A stretch of DNA of 64,000 nucleotides from Streptomyces sp. A0642 (GCF_004795105.1 NZ_SSBL01000020.1:79942-143941), one strand, 5' to 3'. Positions 17,940 through 26,360 are shown, numbered from the stretch's first letter. Notes: a model not told the origin generated them from the sequence alone. Program-made: numbers and translations.

Positions 17940-18045
17940 GAGCCGGCACGGCGTCAACACCCCTTCCGAGCTGCGGAGAAGAGAAACTTCGGAAATGGCT
18001 CGCGGAGAGCGATGAGTTTCCGGGGACCCGGCAGTCCACCTCCAC

Positions 18046-18846
18046 ATGGACAAGACTCTCTCGCGCGACGGCACTCTGATCGCCTATCGGCGCCGGGGCG
18101 AAGGACCGCCGTTGATCCTCGTGGGCGGGGCGCTGTGCACCGCGGAGACGGAGGAGCCGCTGGCGCGTCTCCTCGCGCCGCGCTTCGAGGTCGTCACGTA
18201 CGACCGGCGCGGCCGGGGCGCCAGCGGGGACGGGTCGCCCTACGCGGTGGAGCGCGAGATCGAGGACCTGGCCGCGCTCGCGGACACGGTGGGCGGCCGG
18301 CCCTCGGTGTTCGGCGTCGGGGCCGGCGGTGCGCTGGCCCTGGAGGCGCAGGCCGCCGGGCTCCCGGCCGACCGGCTCGCGGTGTACCAGCCGCCCTACA
18401 CTCCGGGCGCCGCCGGTCTGCTGTTCAAGGCCGACTGCACGGCCCGGCTGCACCGGCTGCTGTCCGCCGGGGACCGGGGCGGAGCGGTGGAGCTGTTCCT
18501 GACCGTGACGGGGGTCGCGGCCGACATGATCTCCAGGATGCGGAAGGCGCCGCTGTGGCGGACCCTGGAATCCGTGGCGCACACGCTCGCCTACGACGAC
18601 GCGGTGCTGGGCGACGGCGCGGTTCCGGCGGAGCGGTTCGCCTCGGTGACGGCGCGGACCCTGGTGGTCTGCGGCGGCTTCAGCTCCGCCTCGGCGTGGA
18701 CGGCGACCCGCCTGCTGGCTGACGCCCTCCCCCGGGGCCGGCACCGCACCCTGACGGGTCAGACGCGGGAGCTGGCGCCCCAGGTGATCGCTCCGGTCCT
18801 GGCGGAGTTCTTCACCCGGGACGCCTACGCACGTCAGGCGTCCTGA
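18046..18846 (+). CDS. Alpha/beta hydrolase-fold protein lacking the nucleophile serine
   Basis: A 266-residue alpha/beta hydrolase fold. It has the oxyanion region ILVGGALC and the YDRRGRGASG strand-helix turn typical of the family. The nucleophile elbow, expected as G-x-S-x-G, reads GVGAGG, with glycine in place of the catalytic serine. The sequence is otherwise well preserved and has normal Streptomyces codon use, so it is not an obvious pseudogene. It may be a non-catalytic binding protein or use another residue. Start ATG 18046 lacks a strong Shine-Dalgarno. The gene stands alone and converges on mnmA. Confidence 0.8.
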   Translation: MDKTLSRDGTLIAYRRRGEGPPLILVGGALCTAETEEPLARLLAPRFEVVTYDRRGRGASGDGSPYAVEREIEDLAALADTVGGRPSVFGVGAGGALALEAQAAGLPADRLAVYQPPYTPGAAGLLFKADCTARLHRLLSAGDRGGAVELFLTVTGVAADMISRMRKAPLWRTLESVAHTLAYDDAVLGDGAVPAERFASVTARTLVVCGGFSSASAWTATRLLADALPRGRHRTLTGQTRELAPQVIAPVLAEFFTRDAYARQAS

Positions 18847-19023
18847 CAGCCCAGGCGGCACACGGGCGGGGCCGGGGGGATGGACACCCCGCGCGGCCAC
18901 GCCCGTACAGGGGTCGGGCGTTCCCGCGCGGGGGCTGGAACGACAGGGCGGGCCGCCCGGGGCCGCCCTCTCCCCCGAGCAGGCCGCCCGGCCCGTGGGG
19001 CGTCTGGGCCCCGGCGGGCCGCC

Positions 19024-20154
19024 TCAGCCCGCCGGGGCGGTCTCCCGCCGCTCCGTCGTCGCGATCGTCGCCGACCCGACCACGCGCGTCCCGTCGTACA
19101 GCACGACCGCCTGGCCGGGGGCGACGCCCCGCACCGGCTCGGTGAACGTGACGTGGAGCGTCCCGTCCACCAGCTCGGCGCCGACCTCGGTCTCGCCGCC
19201 GTGGGCGCGGAGCTGGGCGGTGTACGTCCCCGGGCCGGAGGGCGGGGTGCCGCACCAGCGGGGCCTGATCGCGGTGAGGGCGGTCACGTCGAGGGCCTCG
19301 ACGGGGCCGACGGTCACCGTGTTGTTCACCGGGGAGATGTCCAGGACGTAGCGGGGCTTGCCGTCGGGGGCCGGGTGGCCGATGCGCAGGCCCTTGCGCT
19401 GGCCGATGGTGAAGCCGAAGGCGCCCTCGTGGGTGCCGACCTTCGTACCGGACTCGTCGAGGATGTCGCCCTCCGCCTTGCCGCCGAGGCGGTCCGCCAG
19501 GAAGCCCTGGGTGTCGCCGTCGGCGATGAAGCAGATGTCGTGGCTGTCGGGCTTCTTGGCCACCGCGAGACCGCGGCGCTCGGCCTCGGCGCGGATCTCG
19601 TCCTTGGTGGTGAGGGTGTCGCCGAGCGGGAACATCGCGTGGGCGAGCTGGCGCTCGTCCAGAACGCCCAGCACGTAGCTCTGGTCCTTGGCCATGTCGG
19701 AGGCGCGGTGCAGCTCGCGGCTGCCGTCCTCGGCGAGGACGACGGTGGCGTAGTGGCCGGTGCACACCGCGTCGAAGCCGAGCGCCAGCGCCTTGTCCAG
19801 CAGGGCCGCGAACTTGATCTTCTCGTTGCAGCGCAGACACGGGTTGGGCGTGCGCCCCGCCTCGTACTCGGCGACGAAGTCCTCCACCACGTCCTCGCGG
19901 AAACGTTCCGCGAGATCCCAGACGTAGAAGGGGATGCCGATGACGTCCGCGGCGCGGCGGGCGTCACGGGAGTCCTCGATGGTGCAACAGCCGCGGGCCC
20001 CGGTCCGGAAGGACTGCGGGTTGGCCGAGAGGGCGAGGTGCACACCGGTCACGTCGTGCCCCGCCTCGGCGGCGCGGGCCGCCGCGACGGCGGAGTCGAC
20101 ACCGCCCGACATGGCGGCGAGCACACGGAGGGGGCGCTGGGAAGTCTGAGTCAT
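19024..20154 (-). CDS. mnmA: tRNA-uridine 2-sulfurtransferase MnmA
   Basis: A 376-residue enzyme that inserts sulfur at C2 of the wobble uridine of Lys, Glu and Gln tRNAs using ATP and persulfide. The PP-loop SGGVDS is near residue 16. The catalytic cysteine pair is in NPCLRCNEKIKF and DICFIADGD, and VCTGHYA is the adenylate-site strand. Start ATG 20154. The cysteine desulfurase at 20962-22131 lies nearby on the same strand and probably supplies the sulfur, but the amidase gene on the other strand lies between them. Confidence 0.97.
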   Translation of the reverse strand: MTQTSQRPLRVLAAMSGGVDSAVAAARAAEAGHDVTGVHLALSANPQSFRTGARGCCTIEDSRDARRAADVIGIPFYVWDLAERFREDVVEDFVAEYEAGRTPNPCLRCNEKIKFAALLDKALALGFDAVCTGHYATVVLAEDGSRELHRASDMAKDQSYVLGVLDERQLAHAMFPLGDTLTTKDEIRAEAERRGLAVAKKPDSHDICFIADGDTQGFLADRLGGKAEGDILDESGTKVGTHEGAFGFTIGQRKGLRIGHPAPDGKPRYVLDISPVNNTVTVGPVEALDVTALTAIRPRWCGTPPSGPGTYTAQLRAHGGETEVGAELVDGTLHVTFTEPVRGVAPGQAVVLYDGTRVVGSATIATTERRETAPAG

Positions 20155-20215
20155 AGCTCCCCCAGGGTACGGGTCGCCGGGAACCGAAAGCTCGCGGATA
20201 TGCGTTGACGATCAC

Positions 20216-20893
20216 ATGGGGACCAAGGGGACGGCGGGCGCCAAGGGCCCCGCGGGATCGGGGACCGGCAGCGGGATCAGCCGACGCGCGGTGCTGATCG
20301 GCGGCGCCGTCACGGCGGCGGGCACCGCGGCGCTGGCCCGGGACCGGCTGAAGCGCGCCTGGTGGCGCCTGCCCGGCGTGGAGAAGCCGCGCACGCCGGG
20401 CGAGGTGGACTACGCCCGGGCCACCTGGACCGCGGCCTCCGAGGCGAACTGGCGGCGGGCGGACCGGCCCGACGACTACGGCATCGACCGCGTGGTCATC
20501 CATGTCACCCAGGGGAGCTTCAACAGCGCGGTCCGGGTCTTCCAGGACCCGGGGCACGGGGCGGCGGCGCACTACGTGGTGCGCAAGGACGGTCATGTGA
20601 CGCAGATGATCCGCGAGCTGGACGTGGCCTTCCACGCGGGCAACCGCTCCTACAACGAACGCAGTGTGGGCATCGAGCACGAGGGGTTCGTGGAACGGCC
20701 GCAGGGCTTCACCGCCGCGATGTACGGGGCCTCCGCCCGGCTCACCGCGGCGATATGCGCGCGGTACGACATCCCGGTGGACCGCGAGCACATCATCGGG
20801 CACGTGGAGGTGCCGGGGGCCGACCACACGGACCCGGGGAAGGGCTGGGACTGGGACCGCTACATGAAGCTCGTGCGCGCGGCGAAGGCCTGA
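20216..20893 (+). CDS. Secreted N-acetylmuramoyl-L-alanine amidase (Amidase_2)
   Basis: A 225-residue exported peptidoglycan amidase. The N-terminus has a twin-arginine-like signal (GISRRAVLIGGAVTAAG). The Amidase_2 zinc site comprises His in RVVIHVTQGSF, His in GNRSYNERSVGIEHEG and the H-x-D pair in GHVEVPGADHTDPG. The family cleaves the bond between N-acetylmuramic acid and L-alanine in cell-wall stem peptides. Length is typical for a single-domain actinobacterial enzyme with no wall-binding module. It starts at ATG 20216 in a 61-base divergent region with mnmA. Confidence 0.93.
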   Translation: MGTKGTAGAKGPAGSGTGSGISRRAVLIGGAVTAAGTAALARDRLKRAWWRLPGVEKPRTPGEVDYARATWTAASEANWRRADRPDDYGIDRVVIHVTQGSFNSAVRVFQDPGHGAAAHYVVRKDGHVTQMIRELDVAFHAGNRSYNERSVGIEHEGFVERPQGFTAAMYGASARLTAAICARYDIPVDREHIIGHVEVPGADHTDPGKGWDWDRYMKLVRAAKA

Positions 20894-20896
20894 GGC

Positions 20897-20917
20897 CGGG
20901 GGCGACGCCCGCCCCCG
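20897..20917. terminator. Hairpin between convergent amidase and cysteine desulfurase genes
   Basis: CGGGGGC at 20897-20903 pairs with GCCCCCG at 20911-20917 around a seven-base loop, immediately after the amidase stop codon. Confidence 0.6.
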
Positions 20918-20961
20918 CGTGCCGGGTCAGTGATGTCCCGGGCCCCGGCCGGCCCCCGGAG

Positions 20962-22131
20962 TCAGCTGAGCCCCGCCGTCCTCGCCCGCTCCACCGCCGG
21001 GCCGATCGCCCGTGCCACGTCCTCGACGTCCTGCCGGGTCGTGGTGTGGCCGAGCGAGAAGCGCAGGGTGCCGCGTGCCAGGTCGGGATCGGTGCCGGTG
21101 GCCAGCAGGACGTGGCTGGGCTGGGCGATCCCGGCCGTGCAGGCGGAACCGGTGGAGCATTCGATGCCCTGGGCGTCCAGCAGGAGCAGGAGGGAGTCGC
21201 CCTCGCAGCCGGGGAAGGTGAAGTGGGCGTTGGCCGGCAGGCGTCCGCCGGGTGCCGGGTCACCGCCCAGGACGGCGTCGGGCACCCGCGCCAGGACGGC
21301 CGCGACCAGCTCGTCGCGGAGGCCGCCGATCTCCCGGGCGAAGACCTCACGCCCGTCGGCGGCGAGCCGCCCCGCGACGGCGAACGCGGCGACGCCGGGC
21401 ACGTCCAGGGTGCCGGAGCGGACATGGCGTTCCTGGCCGCCGCCGTGCAGTACGGGTACGGGGGTGTACTCACGGCCGAGCAGGAGCGCGCCGACGCCGG
21501 ACGGCCCGCCGATCTTGTGCGCGCTCACGGTCATCGCGGCCAGTCCGGAGCGGGCGAAATCGACTTCGAGCTGCCCGAACGCCTGGACCGCGTCGGCATG
21601 CATGGGCACGTCGAACTCGCGGGCCACCGCGGCGAGTTCGCGTACGGGCATGACGGTGCCGATCTCGTTGTTCGCCCACATCACGGTGATCAGCGCGACA
21701 TCGTCGGGGTCGCGGACCAGCGCCTCGCGCAGCACGTCGGGGTGGACGCGGCCGTGGCGGTCGACGGGGAGGTACTCGACGGTCGCCCCCTCGTGCTCGG
21801 CGAGCCAGTCGACGGCGTCGAGCACCGCGTGGTGTTCGACGGGGCTGGCCAGGATCCGGGTGCGGCGTGGGTCGGCGTCGCGGCGGGCCCAGTACAGGCC
21901 CTTCACCGCGAGGTTGTCCGACTCGGTGCCGCCGGAGGTGAGGACCACCTCGCTGGGGCGGGCGCCGAGGGCGTCGGCGAGGGTCTCTCTGGACTCCTCG
22001 ACGGTACGGCGGGCCCGGCGCCCGGCGGCGTGGAGTGAGGACGCGTTGCCGGTGACGGCGAGCTGCGCGGTCATCGCCGCGATCGCCTCCGGAAGCATCG
22101 GCGTGGTCGCGGCGTGGTCGAGGTAAGCCAT
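20962..22131 (-). CDS. Cysteine desulfurase (NifS/IscS family)
   Basis: A 389-residue PLP enzyme that converts cysteine to alanine and carries the sulfur as a persulfide. The N-terminus is AYLDHAATTPML. The PLP lysine lies in VSAHKIGGPSGVGAL, and the catalytic cysteine in ECSTGSACTAGIAQPSHVL, a short-loop, group I-like form. Start ATG 22131 places the LDHAATT motif right at the beginning, as in relatives; the open frame upstream of it has no similarity. With mnmA nearby on the same strand, the likely job is sulfur supply for tRNA 2-thiolation, and possibly iron-sulfur clusters. Confidence 0.95.
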   Translation of the reverse strand: MAYLDHAATTPMLPEAIAAMTAQLAVTGNASSLHAAGRRARRTVEESRETLADALGARPSEVVLTSGGTESDNLAVKGLYWARRDADPRRTRILASPVEHHAVLDAVDWLAEHEGATVEYLPVDRHGRVHPDVLREALVRDPDDVALITVMWANNEIGTVMPVRELAAVAREFDVPMHADAVQAFGQLEVDFARSGLAAMTVSAHKIGGPSGVGALLLGREYTPVPVLHGGGQERHVRSGTLDVPGVAAFAVAGRLAADGREVFAREIGGLRDELVAAVLARVPDAVLGGDPAPGGRLPANAHFTFPGCEGDSLLLLLDAQGIECSTGSACTAGIAQPSHVLLATGTDPDLARGTLRFSLGHTTTRQDVEDVARAIGPAVERARTAGLS

Positions 22132-22273
22132 GGTGGGCTCGATTCTACGAGCCCGCGGCGGGGCGTACGGCGGGCGCATGGTCTCCCGGGACCCGCGCAC
22201 CCGGAAACGCGCGGCCTGGGCCGCCCCGATCCGGAGCCCGATCCGGTGGGGTGGGTCACGACGAGGTGCTCCG

Positions 22274-22600
22274 TCAGCCGCCGAAGTTCCAGGCGACGAC
22301 GCCGTTCCCGGTGACCAGGAAGGCGAGGATCACCAGGTCGGCGACGCCGAGGGCGAGCCCGAGCAGGGCGCGGCCGCGACGGGCGGTGGAGCGGGCCAGC
22401 GCGACGACCGCCATGACGATGGCCGCCGGGCCGAGCACCAGGTTCATCACCAGGAGGCCGACGAGACCGAGCACGAAGGACGCGACGGCGAGACCGTCCG
22501 CGTCCCGGGTGGACCGCTCGGCCGGGGTGTCCTGGGCGGTGGCGCCGGCGGGGGGCGGGGCGGTGGTCTCGGAGCGGCGGGTGAATGCGGTGAGTGTCAT
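22274..22600 (-). CDS. DUF4190-type small membrane protein
   Basis: A 108-residue protein with a hydrophilic, proline-rich N-terminus of about 35 residues and two membrane helices (VASFVLGLVGLLVMNLVLGP and ALLGLALGVADLVILAFLV). The GLAVASFVLGLVGLL start of the membrane part is the DUF4190 signature. Function unknown. It follows the 53-residue membrane protein gene on the same strand and probably forms a two-gene unit with it, reading away from the TetR gene. Confidence 0.85.
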   Translation of the reverse strand: MTLTAFTRRSETTAPPPAGATAQDTPAERSTRDADGLAVASFVLGLVGLLVMNLVLGPAAIVMAVVALARSTARRGRALLGLALGVADLVILAFLVTGNGVVAWNFGG

Positions 22601-22658
22601 CGTGCGGACTCCTTCGGCTCTGGGTGGGTCTGGATGGGCCGGGCGGCGCGGGGGGTGG

Positions 22659-22820
22659 TCACCGGGAGCGGCGACGGACGCCGGTCCGCTCGCGCACGGC
22701 GAAGACCAGCAGCCAGCACCCGATCAGGGCTCCGAGCGTGAGGGACAGCGGAAGCGGAATCTGGACCACCGCTCCCAGCACGATCCCCAGCAGGAGCAGG
22801 GCGGCGACGAGGACGATCAT
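22659..22820 (-). CDS. Small membrane protein (53 aa)
   Basis: A short gene beginning at ATG 22820 with an AAAGG Shine-Dalgarno seven bases upstream. It encodes a protein starting MIVLVAALLLLGIVLG. It has two hydrophobic helices (the first 19 residues, and LTLGALIGCWLLVFAV) and a basic tail RERTGVRRRSR. No domain is recognised. It is the first gene after the divergent promoter shared with the TetR regulator, ahead of the DUF4190 gene, and is likely the repressor's main target. Confidence 0.7.
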   Translation of the reverse strand: MIVLVAALLLLGIVLGAVVQIPLPLSLTLGALIGCWLLVFAVRERTGVRRRSR

Positions 22821-22850
22821 GGTCGGCCTTTCCACGTTTGGGAGTACGAC

Positions 22851-22917
22851 TGTTCACTGACTTCTCAGTCTAGACCTCTACCCCGCTTCCCCCCTTCGGA
22901 AAACAGTTGTTTACTGA
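22851..22917. promoter_or_regulatory. Candidate TetR operators in the divergent promoter
   Basis: Two inverted repeats lie between the TetR gene and the small membrane protein gene: ACTGA-cttc-TCAGT at 22856-22869 and CAGT-tgttt-ACTG at 22904-22916. Both include the shared motif GTTYACTGA (22853-22860 region and 22909-22917). The second overlaps the expected ribosome-binding region of the TetR gene, which suits autorepression. Confidence 0.55.
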
Positions 22918-22922
22918 ATGGC

Positions 22923-23564
22923 ATGAGTCACACCGCCGGCATCCGCCAGGCACAGAAGCTGAAGACGCGTCAGACCCTGCTCGACGCCGCTCTCGGCCTG
23001 CTGGAGCACCAGAGCCTGAGCAGCCTGGGCCTGCGCGAGGTGACACGGACCGCGGGCGTCACCCCCACGGCCTTCTACCGGCACTTCGACGACATCGCCT
23101 CGCTCGGTGTGGCCCTAGTCGAACAGACGCTCGGCAGCCTGCACGGAATGATCGGCGCGATCCTCGCCGAGACCGGCGACAGCGAGGTGCGGCTGGACCG
23201 CAGCGTCGACCTGATAGCGCGCCATGTCCGGGAGCAGCCCGCCCACTTCCGCTTCATCGCCCGCGAGCAGCACGGCGGGGTCGGCCCGGTCCGCGAGGCC
23301 ATAGCGGCACAGCTCCGGCTGTTCGCCGAGGAGGTGGCGGCGGCGCTCGCGGACGAACCCGAGTCACGTGGCTGGCACGAGGAGGATCTGCTGATGCTGG
23401 GCGGCCTCTACGTCGACCACATGGTGATCACCGCGTCGGCGATGCTGGACGCCGGCCCGGACGGCGACACGCAGGTGGCCAGGACCGCCCGGCGCCGCCT
23501 GCGGCTGGTCACCCTCGGCCGCCTGCACTGGCTGGACGCCCCCTCGCCGGACGCCGGCTCCTGA
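22923..23564 (+). CDS. TetR-family repressor, FabR-like
   Basis: A 213-residue TetR regulator. The N-terminal helix-turn-helix spans SLGLREVTRTAGVTPTAFYRHFDD, and the start MSHTAGIRQAQKLKTRQTLL resembles the FabR/DesT group that controls unsaturated fatty acid synthesis. The C-terminal domain would bind the ligand. Targets are probably its own gene and the divergent membrane protein pair; a fatty-acid role is inference from similarity only. Start ATG 22923 has no Shine-Dalgarno, and an operator-like repeat ends six bases before it. A 59-base tandem duplication begins within its last codons. Confidence 0.9.
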   Translation: MSHTAGIRQAQKLKTRQTLLDAALGLLEHQSLSSLGLREVTRTAGVTPTAFYRHFDDIASLGVALVEQTLGSLHGMIGAILAETGDSEVRLDRSVDLIARHVREQPAHFRFIAREQHGGVGPVREAIAAQLRLFAEEVAAALADEPESRGWHEEDLLMLGGLYVDHMVITASAMLDAGPDGDTQVARTARRRLRLVTLGRLHWLDAPSPDAGS

Positions 23565-23656
23565 GGCATCCTCCCCGGGCCGGGCACCGCCCCCAGGCCC
23601 CCTCGCCGGACGCCGGGTCCTGAGGCACGCCCCCCGGGCCGGACACCGCCCCCACG
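23539..23656. repeat. 59-bp imperfect tandem duplication over the TetR stop codon
   Basis: Unit 1 (23539-23597) contains the last codons and stop of the TetR gene. Unit 2 (23598-23656) repeats it with a few substitutions and ends two bases before the WYL regulator stop codon. Confidence 0.9.
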
Positions 23657-23657
23657 C

Positions 23658-24629
23658 TCACCCCCCGCCCTCCCCGTACAGCGCCATCACCGCGGCGGCG
23701 TGCGCGGCCATCACCGCACGGGCCTCCGGCGGCGCCAGCACCTCCACGTTCGGACCGAAGGAGAGCAGGGAGCGCGCCCACTCCACCGACTCCACGGCGA
23801 GATCGGCCCTGAGCCACGCGCCCTCCCGCTCCTCGGGTCTCGGCTCCCCCGTGAGCACGCCGGCGTTCAGGCGCAGGAACAGGTCCAGCCGGGAGCGGTG
23901 CACCCGCACCCGGAGCATCACCGGTCCCTGCCGTTCCTCGACCTGCCGGCGCAGCTCCTCCCAGACCTGCGCCAGTTCCACGCCCGGCCTGCGGACCACC
24001 GGCTCCCGCGTCGGGACGGCCTCGCGCACCCGGTCCGCGCGGAAGAGCCGCGGTTCCCCGTCCCGGTCGGCGACCAGGTACCAGACGCCCGCCTTCACCA
24101 CCAGGCCGTACGGATCGACGGTGTAGGCGCGGGCGGTCCGCGTACCGCTGTGCCGGTAGCGCAGCCGCAGCCGCCGGTCGGCGAACACGGCGTCGTGCAG
24201 ATCGCCGATGTCGACCGTGGCGGGCTTCCCGCCCATCCAGCGCACGGGGTCGACGAGGATGCGCCGGCTGGTCAGCTCGGCGGCGGGCCGGTGCGGGGCG
24301 GGCAGCGCGGCCATCACCTTGCGCAGGGCGGATCCGATCGCCTCGTCGAGTCCGAGCGCGGCGTGGGCGCCGTCCGCGGCCAGCACGAAAAGGGCGCGCG
24401 CCTCGTCGGCGGTGAGCCCGGTGACGTCCGTGCGGAACCCCGGCAGCAGGGCGATGCCGCCGTGCCGGCCGCGTTCGGCGTAGACGGGCACGCCGGACGC
24501 GGAGAGCGCCTCGACGTCCCGGTAGATGGTGCGTACGGACACGTCGAAGCGCTCGGCCAGCTCGGTGGCGGGCACGAGCCCCCGGGTCTGGAGCAGCAGC
24601 AGGATCGAGAGCAGCCGGTCGGATTTCAC
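23658..24629 (-). CDS. WYL-domain transcriptional regulator (YafY type)
   Basis: A 323-residue regulator. The N-terminal DeoR-like winged helix (HTH_11) reads LLSILLLLQTRGLVPATELAERFDVSVRTIYRDVEAL; the WYL domain shows GVWYLVADRDGEPRLFRADRV; and a C-terminal WCX-like region is present. Family members bind single- or double-stranded DNA and sense ligands, often oligonucleotides. The start is GTG 24629, giving VKSDRLL as in relatives, with a GGA-containing ribosome site close by. The gene stands downstream of a thioesterase gene on the same strand, 67 bases apart. Target unknown. Confidence 0.92.
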   Translation of the reverse strand: MKSDRLLSILLLLQTRGLVPATELAERFDVSVRTIYRDVEALSASGVPVYAERGRHGGIALLPGFRTDVTGLTADEARALFVLAADGAHAALGLDEAIGSALRKVMAALPAPHRPAAELTSRRILVDPVRWMGGKPATVDIGDLHDAVFADRRLRLRYRHSGTRTARAYTVDPYGLVVKAGVWYLVADRDGEPRLFRADRVREAVPTREPVVRRPGVELAQVWEELRRQVEERQGPVMLRVRVHRSRLDLFLRLNAGVLTGEPRPEEREGAWLRADLAVESVEWARSLLSFGPNVEVLAPPEARAVMAAHAAAVMALYGEGGG

Positions 24630-24696
24630 CGGTCCAGCATCCCCCGGGCCGAGCGGGTACGGCCGTCGGCCGTGGCCGGCCCCGCCCGTACCGGTG

Positions 24697-25563
24697 TCAG
24701 CTGCGCGGGGCGCGGGCGAGCTGGCGGGACTGGGCGACCAGCCGGTCCGCGCTGTCCCAGACCTCGGCGTCCTCCTCCAGGAAGCCGCCTGCCAGGTTGC
24801 GGGTGGTGATGGAGACCCGCAGGGGGCCCGGGGCGGGGCGGCAGCGGATGTGGGCGGTGAGCTCGATGGTCGGGGTCCAGCCCTTGAGCCCGAGCTCGAA
24901 CGAGGTCGGCGGCAGCGCGTCGACGGTGAGGAGCAGCGAGAGCGGGTCGGCGTCGCGGCCGTCCGCGAGCCCGAACCAGCCGCGCATCTCACCCTTGCCG
25001 GACGGCTGCCCGACGGCCCAGCCGACGGTGGCGGGGTCGAGCTTGATGTCGAGCCGCTCGGTGATGGCGGAGCTGCCGGGGATCGGGGCGTTGCCGTCGC
25101 TCGCGCCGAGGCAGTGTTCGCGGGGCGGGATGACCGGCGGCTCGGCCGCTGTGCGGATGTCGTCGGTCAGGGCGTCCAGGTCGCCGTAGGTGGCGATGAC
25201 CCGGATGCGCTCGACCTCCGTGCCGTCCTCGGCGTACTGGAAGAGGGATGCCTGACCGGTGGAGAGGGTGCGTCCGCTGCGGACGGTCTGGGTACGGATC
25301 ACCGCCGGGCCGGGGACGGACGCGGTGAGGTAGTGCGCCGAGACCGAGAAGGGGTCCGCGTGCGGCAGGGCCTCACTGAGCGCGCGGCCGAGCATGGCCA
25401 GCAGGTAGCCGCCGTTGACGGCGTGGATGATCGTCCAGCCCGCCGAGAGCTCGGCGTCGTAGACGCCTTCCTCGCGGAGGGTGACGGCGGTGTCCCGGTC
25501 GAACTCGCTGTCACCGATGGATGCCTGCGCGGCCGGTGCCGCCTGCGTTGCTGCCTGTGCCAT
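24697..25563 (-). CDS. TesB-like acyl-CoA thioesterase family protein (double hotdog)
   Basis: A 288-residue protein with two hotdog folds in tandem. The first carries GWTIIHAVNGGYLLAMLGRAL, the family motif with NGGY. The second carries MRGWFGLADGRDADPLSLLLTVDALPP, where the Asp typical of TesB-type enzymes is present. Actinobacterial members are annotated as acyl-CoA thioesterases, but the substrate is unknown. Start ATG 25563; GTG 25572 with a weak AGGAT is possible. A TACTGAGCGGTAG-like partial palindrome lies 25-40 bases upstream and may be a regulator site. Confidence 0.85.
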   Translation of the reverse strand: MAQAATQAAPAAQASIGDSEFDRDTAVTLREEGVYDAELSAGWTIIHAVNGGYLLAMLGRALSEALPHADPFSVSAHYLTASVPGPAVIRTQTVRSGRTLSTGQASLFQYAEDGTEVERIRVIATYGDLDALTDDIRTAAEPPVIPPREHCLGASDGNAPIPGSSAITERLDIKLDPATVGWAVGQPSGKGEMRGWFGLADGRDADPLSLLLTVDALPPTSFELGLKGWTPTIELTAHIRCRPAPGPLRVSITTRNLAGGFLEEDAEVWDSADRLVAQSRQLARAPRS

Positions 25564-25594
25564 GCAACGCACCGTACACCGATCCTATTACTGA

Positions 25595-25691
25595 GCGGTA
25601 GCTTTTCCGGAGCGGCAGCTTTTTCGGCCGGTGGGGCAGTCGGCGGCTCTTTCGGCCGGCGAAAGGCGGCAGCTCGTTCGGCCGCCGAACG
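25595..25691. repeat. Cluster of short direct repeats with hairpins
   Basis: Three to four degenerate copies of GCGGCAGCTnnTTCGGCCG occur between the TRIC gene end and the thioesterase start. The later copies can fold (CTTTCG/CGAAAG near 25649-25666; CGTTCGG/CCGAACG at 25675-25691). The last hairpin may terminate the TRIC transcript. Confidence 0.5.
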
Positions 25692-25700
25692 CGGAGCGGC

Positions 25701-26360
25701 CTACGCCTCGTCCGCCGTCGCCGAGCGCCGGTTGTAGGCGCGTGGGGCCCGCCAGTGGTAGCGCAGCGCCAGAAGCCGCAGGACGAGGGCCGTGATCACC
25801 GCGCAGCCGCTGGTGACGGCGTTGAGCGCGTCGAAGCGGATGCACAGCACGGTCATGGTCGCCCCGACGATGGCGGGCACCGCGTACAGATCGCGGTCCC
25901 AGCGCAGCAGCGACGGCACCTCGTTGGCCAGGACGTCGCGCAGTACACCGCCGCCCACCGCGGTGGCGAGGCCCAGCGCCGCCGACGCGGTGAGCCCGAG
26001 GCCGTAGTCGTACGCCTTCACCGTCCCCGTGACGCAGAAGAGGCCGAGGCCGGCGGCGTCGAAGACGTTGACGCCGACCTGGATCCGTTCGACCTGCGGG
26101 TGCAGGAAGAAGACCAGGCCGGCGGCGAGCAGCGGGGTGGTGAAGTACCCGAGGTCGGTGAAGGCGGCGGGCGGCACCGCGCCGATGATCAGGTCACGGA
26201 ACAGCCCTCCGCCCAGCGCGGTCACCTCGGCGAGCACCGCGATGCCGAAGACATCGAAGTTCTTGCGTACGGCGAGCAGAGCGCCGGAGATCGCGAAGAC
26301 GAAGATTCCGACGATGTCGAGCGCATGCTGGACGGAGGGCGTGAACAGTTCGTTGAGCAC
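25701..26360 (-). CDS. Trimeric intracellular cation channel (TRIC)/UPF0126 family membrane protein
   Basis: A 219-residue protein with seven predicted membrane helices made of two inverted repeats. The family motif G-G-G-x-x-R-D appears twice: LGGGLFRDLIIG in the first half and VGGGVLRDVLANE in the second. Prokaryotic members form homotrimeric K+-permeable channels. Start GTG 26360 is only 18 bases past the last ATPase gene of the peptide transporter. It may therefore be the sixth gene of that operon, though the linkage could be incidental. Confidence 0.93.
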   Translation of the reverse strand: MLNELFTPSVQHALDIVGIFVFAISGALLAVRKNFDVFGIAVLAEVTALGGGLFRDLIIGAVPPAAFTDLGYFTTPLLAAGLVFFLHPQVERIQVGVNVFDAAGLGLFCVTGTVKAYDYGLGLTASAALGLATAVGGGVLRDVLANEVPSLLRWDRDLYAVPAIVGATMTVLCIRFDALNAVTSGCAVITALVLRLLALRYHWRAPRAYNRRSATADEA

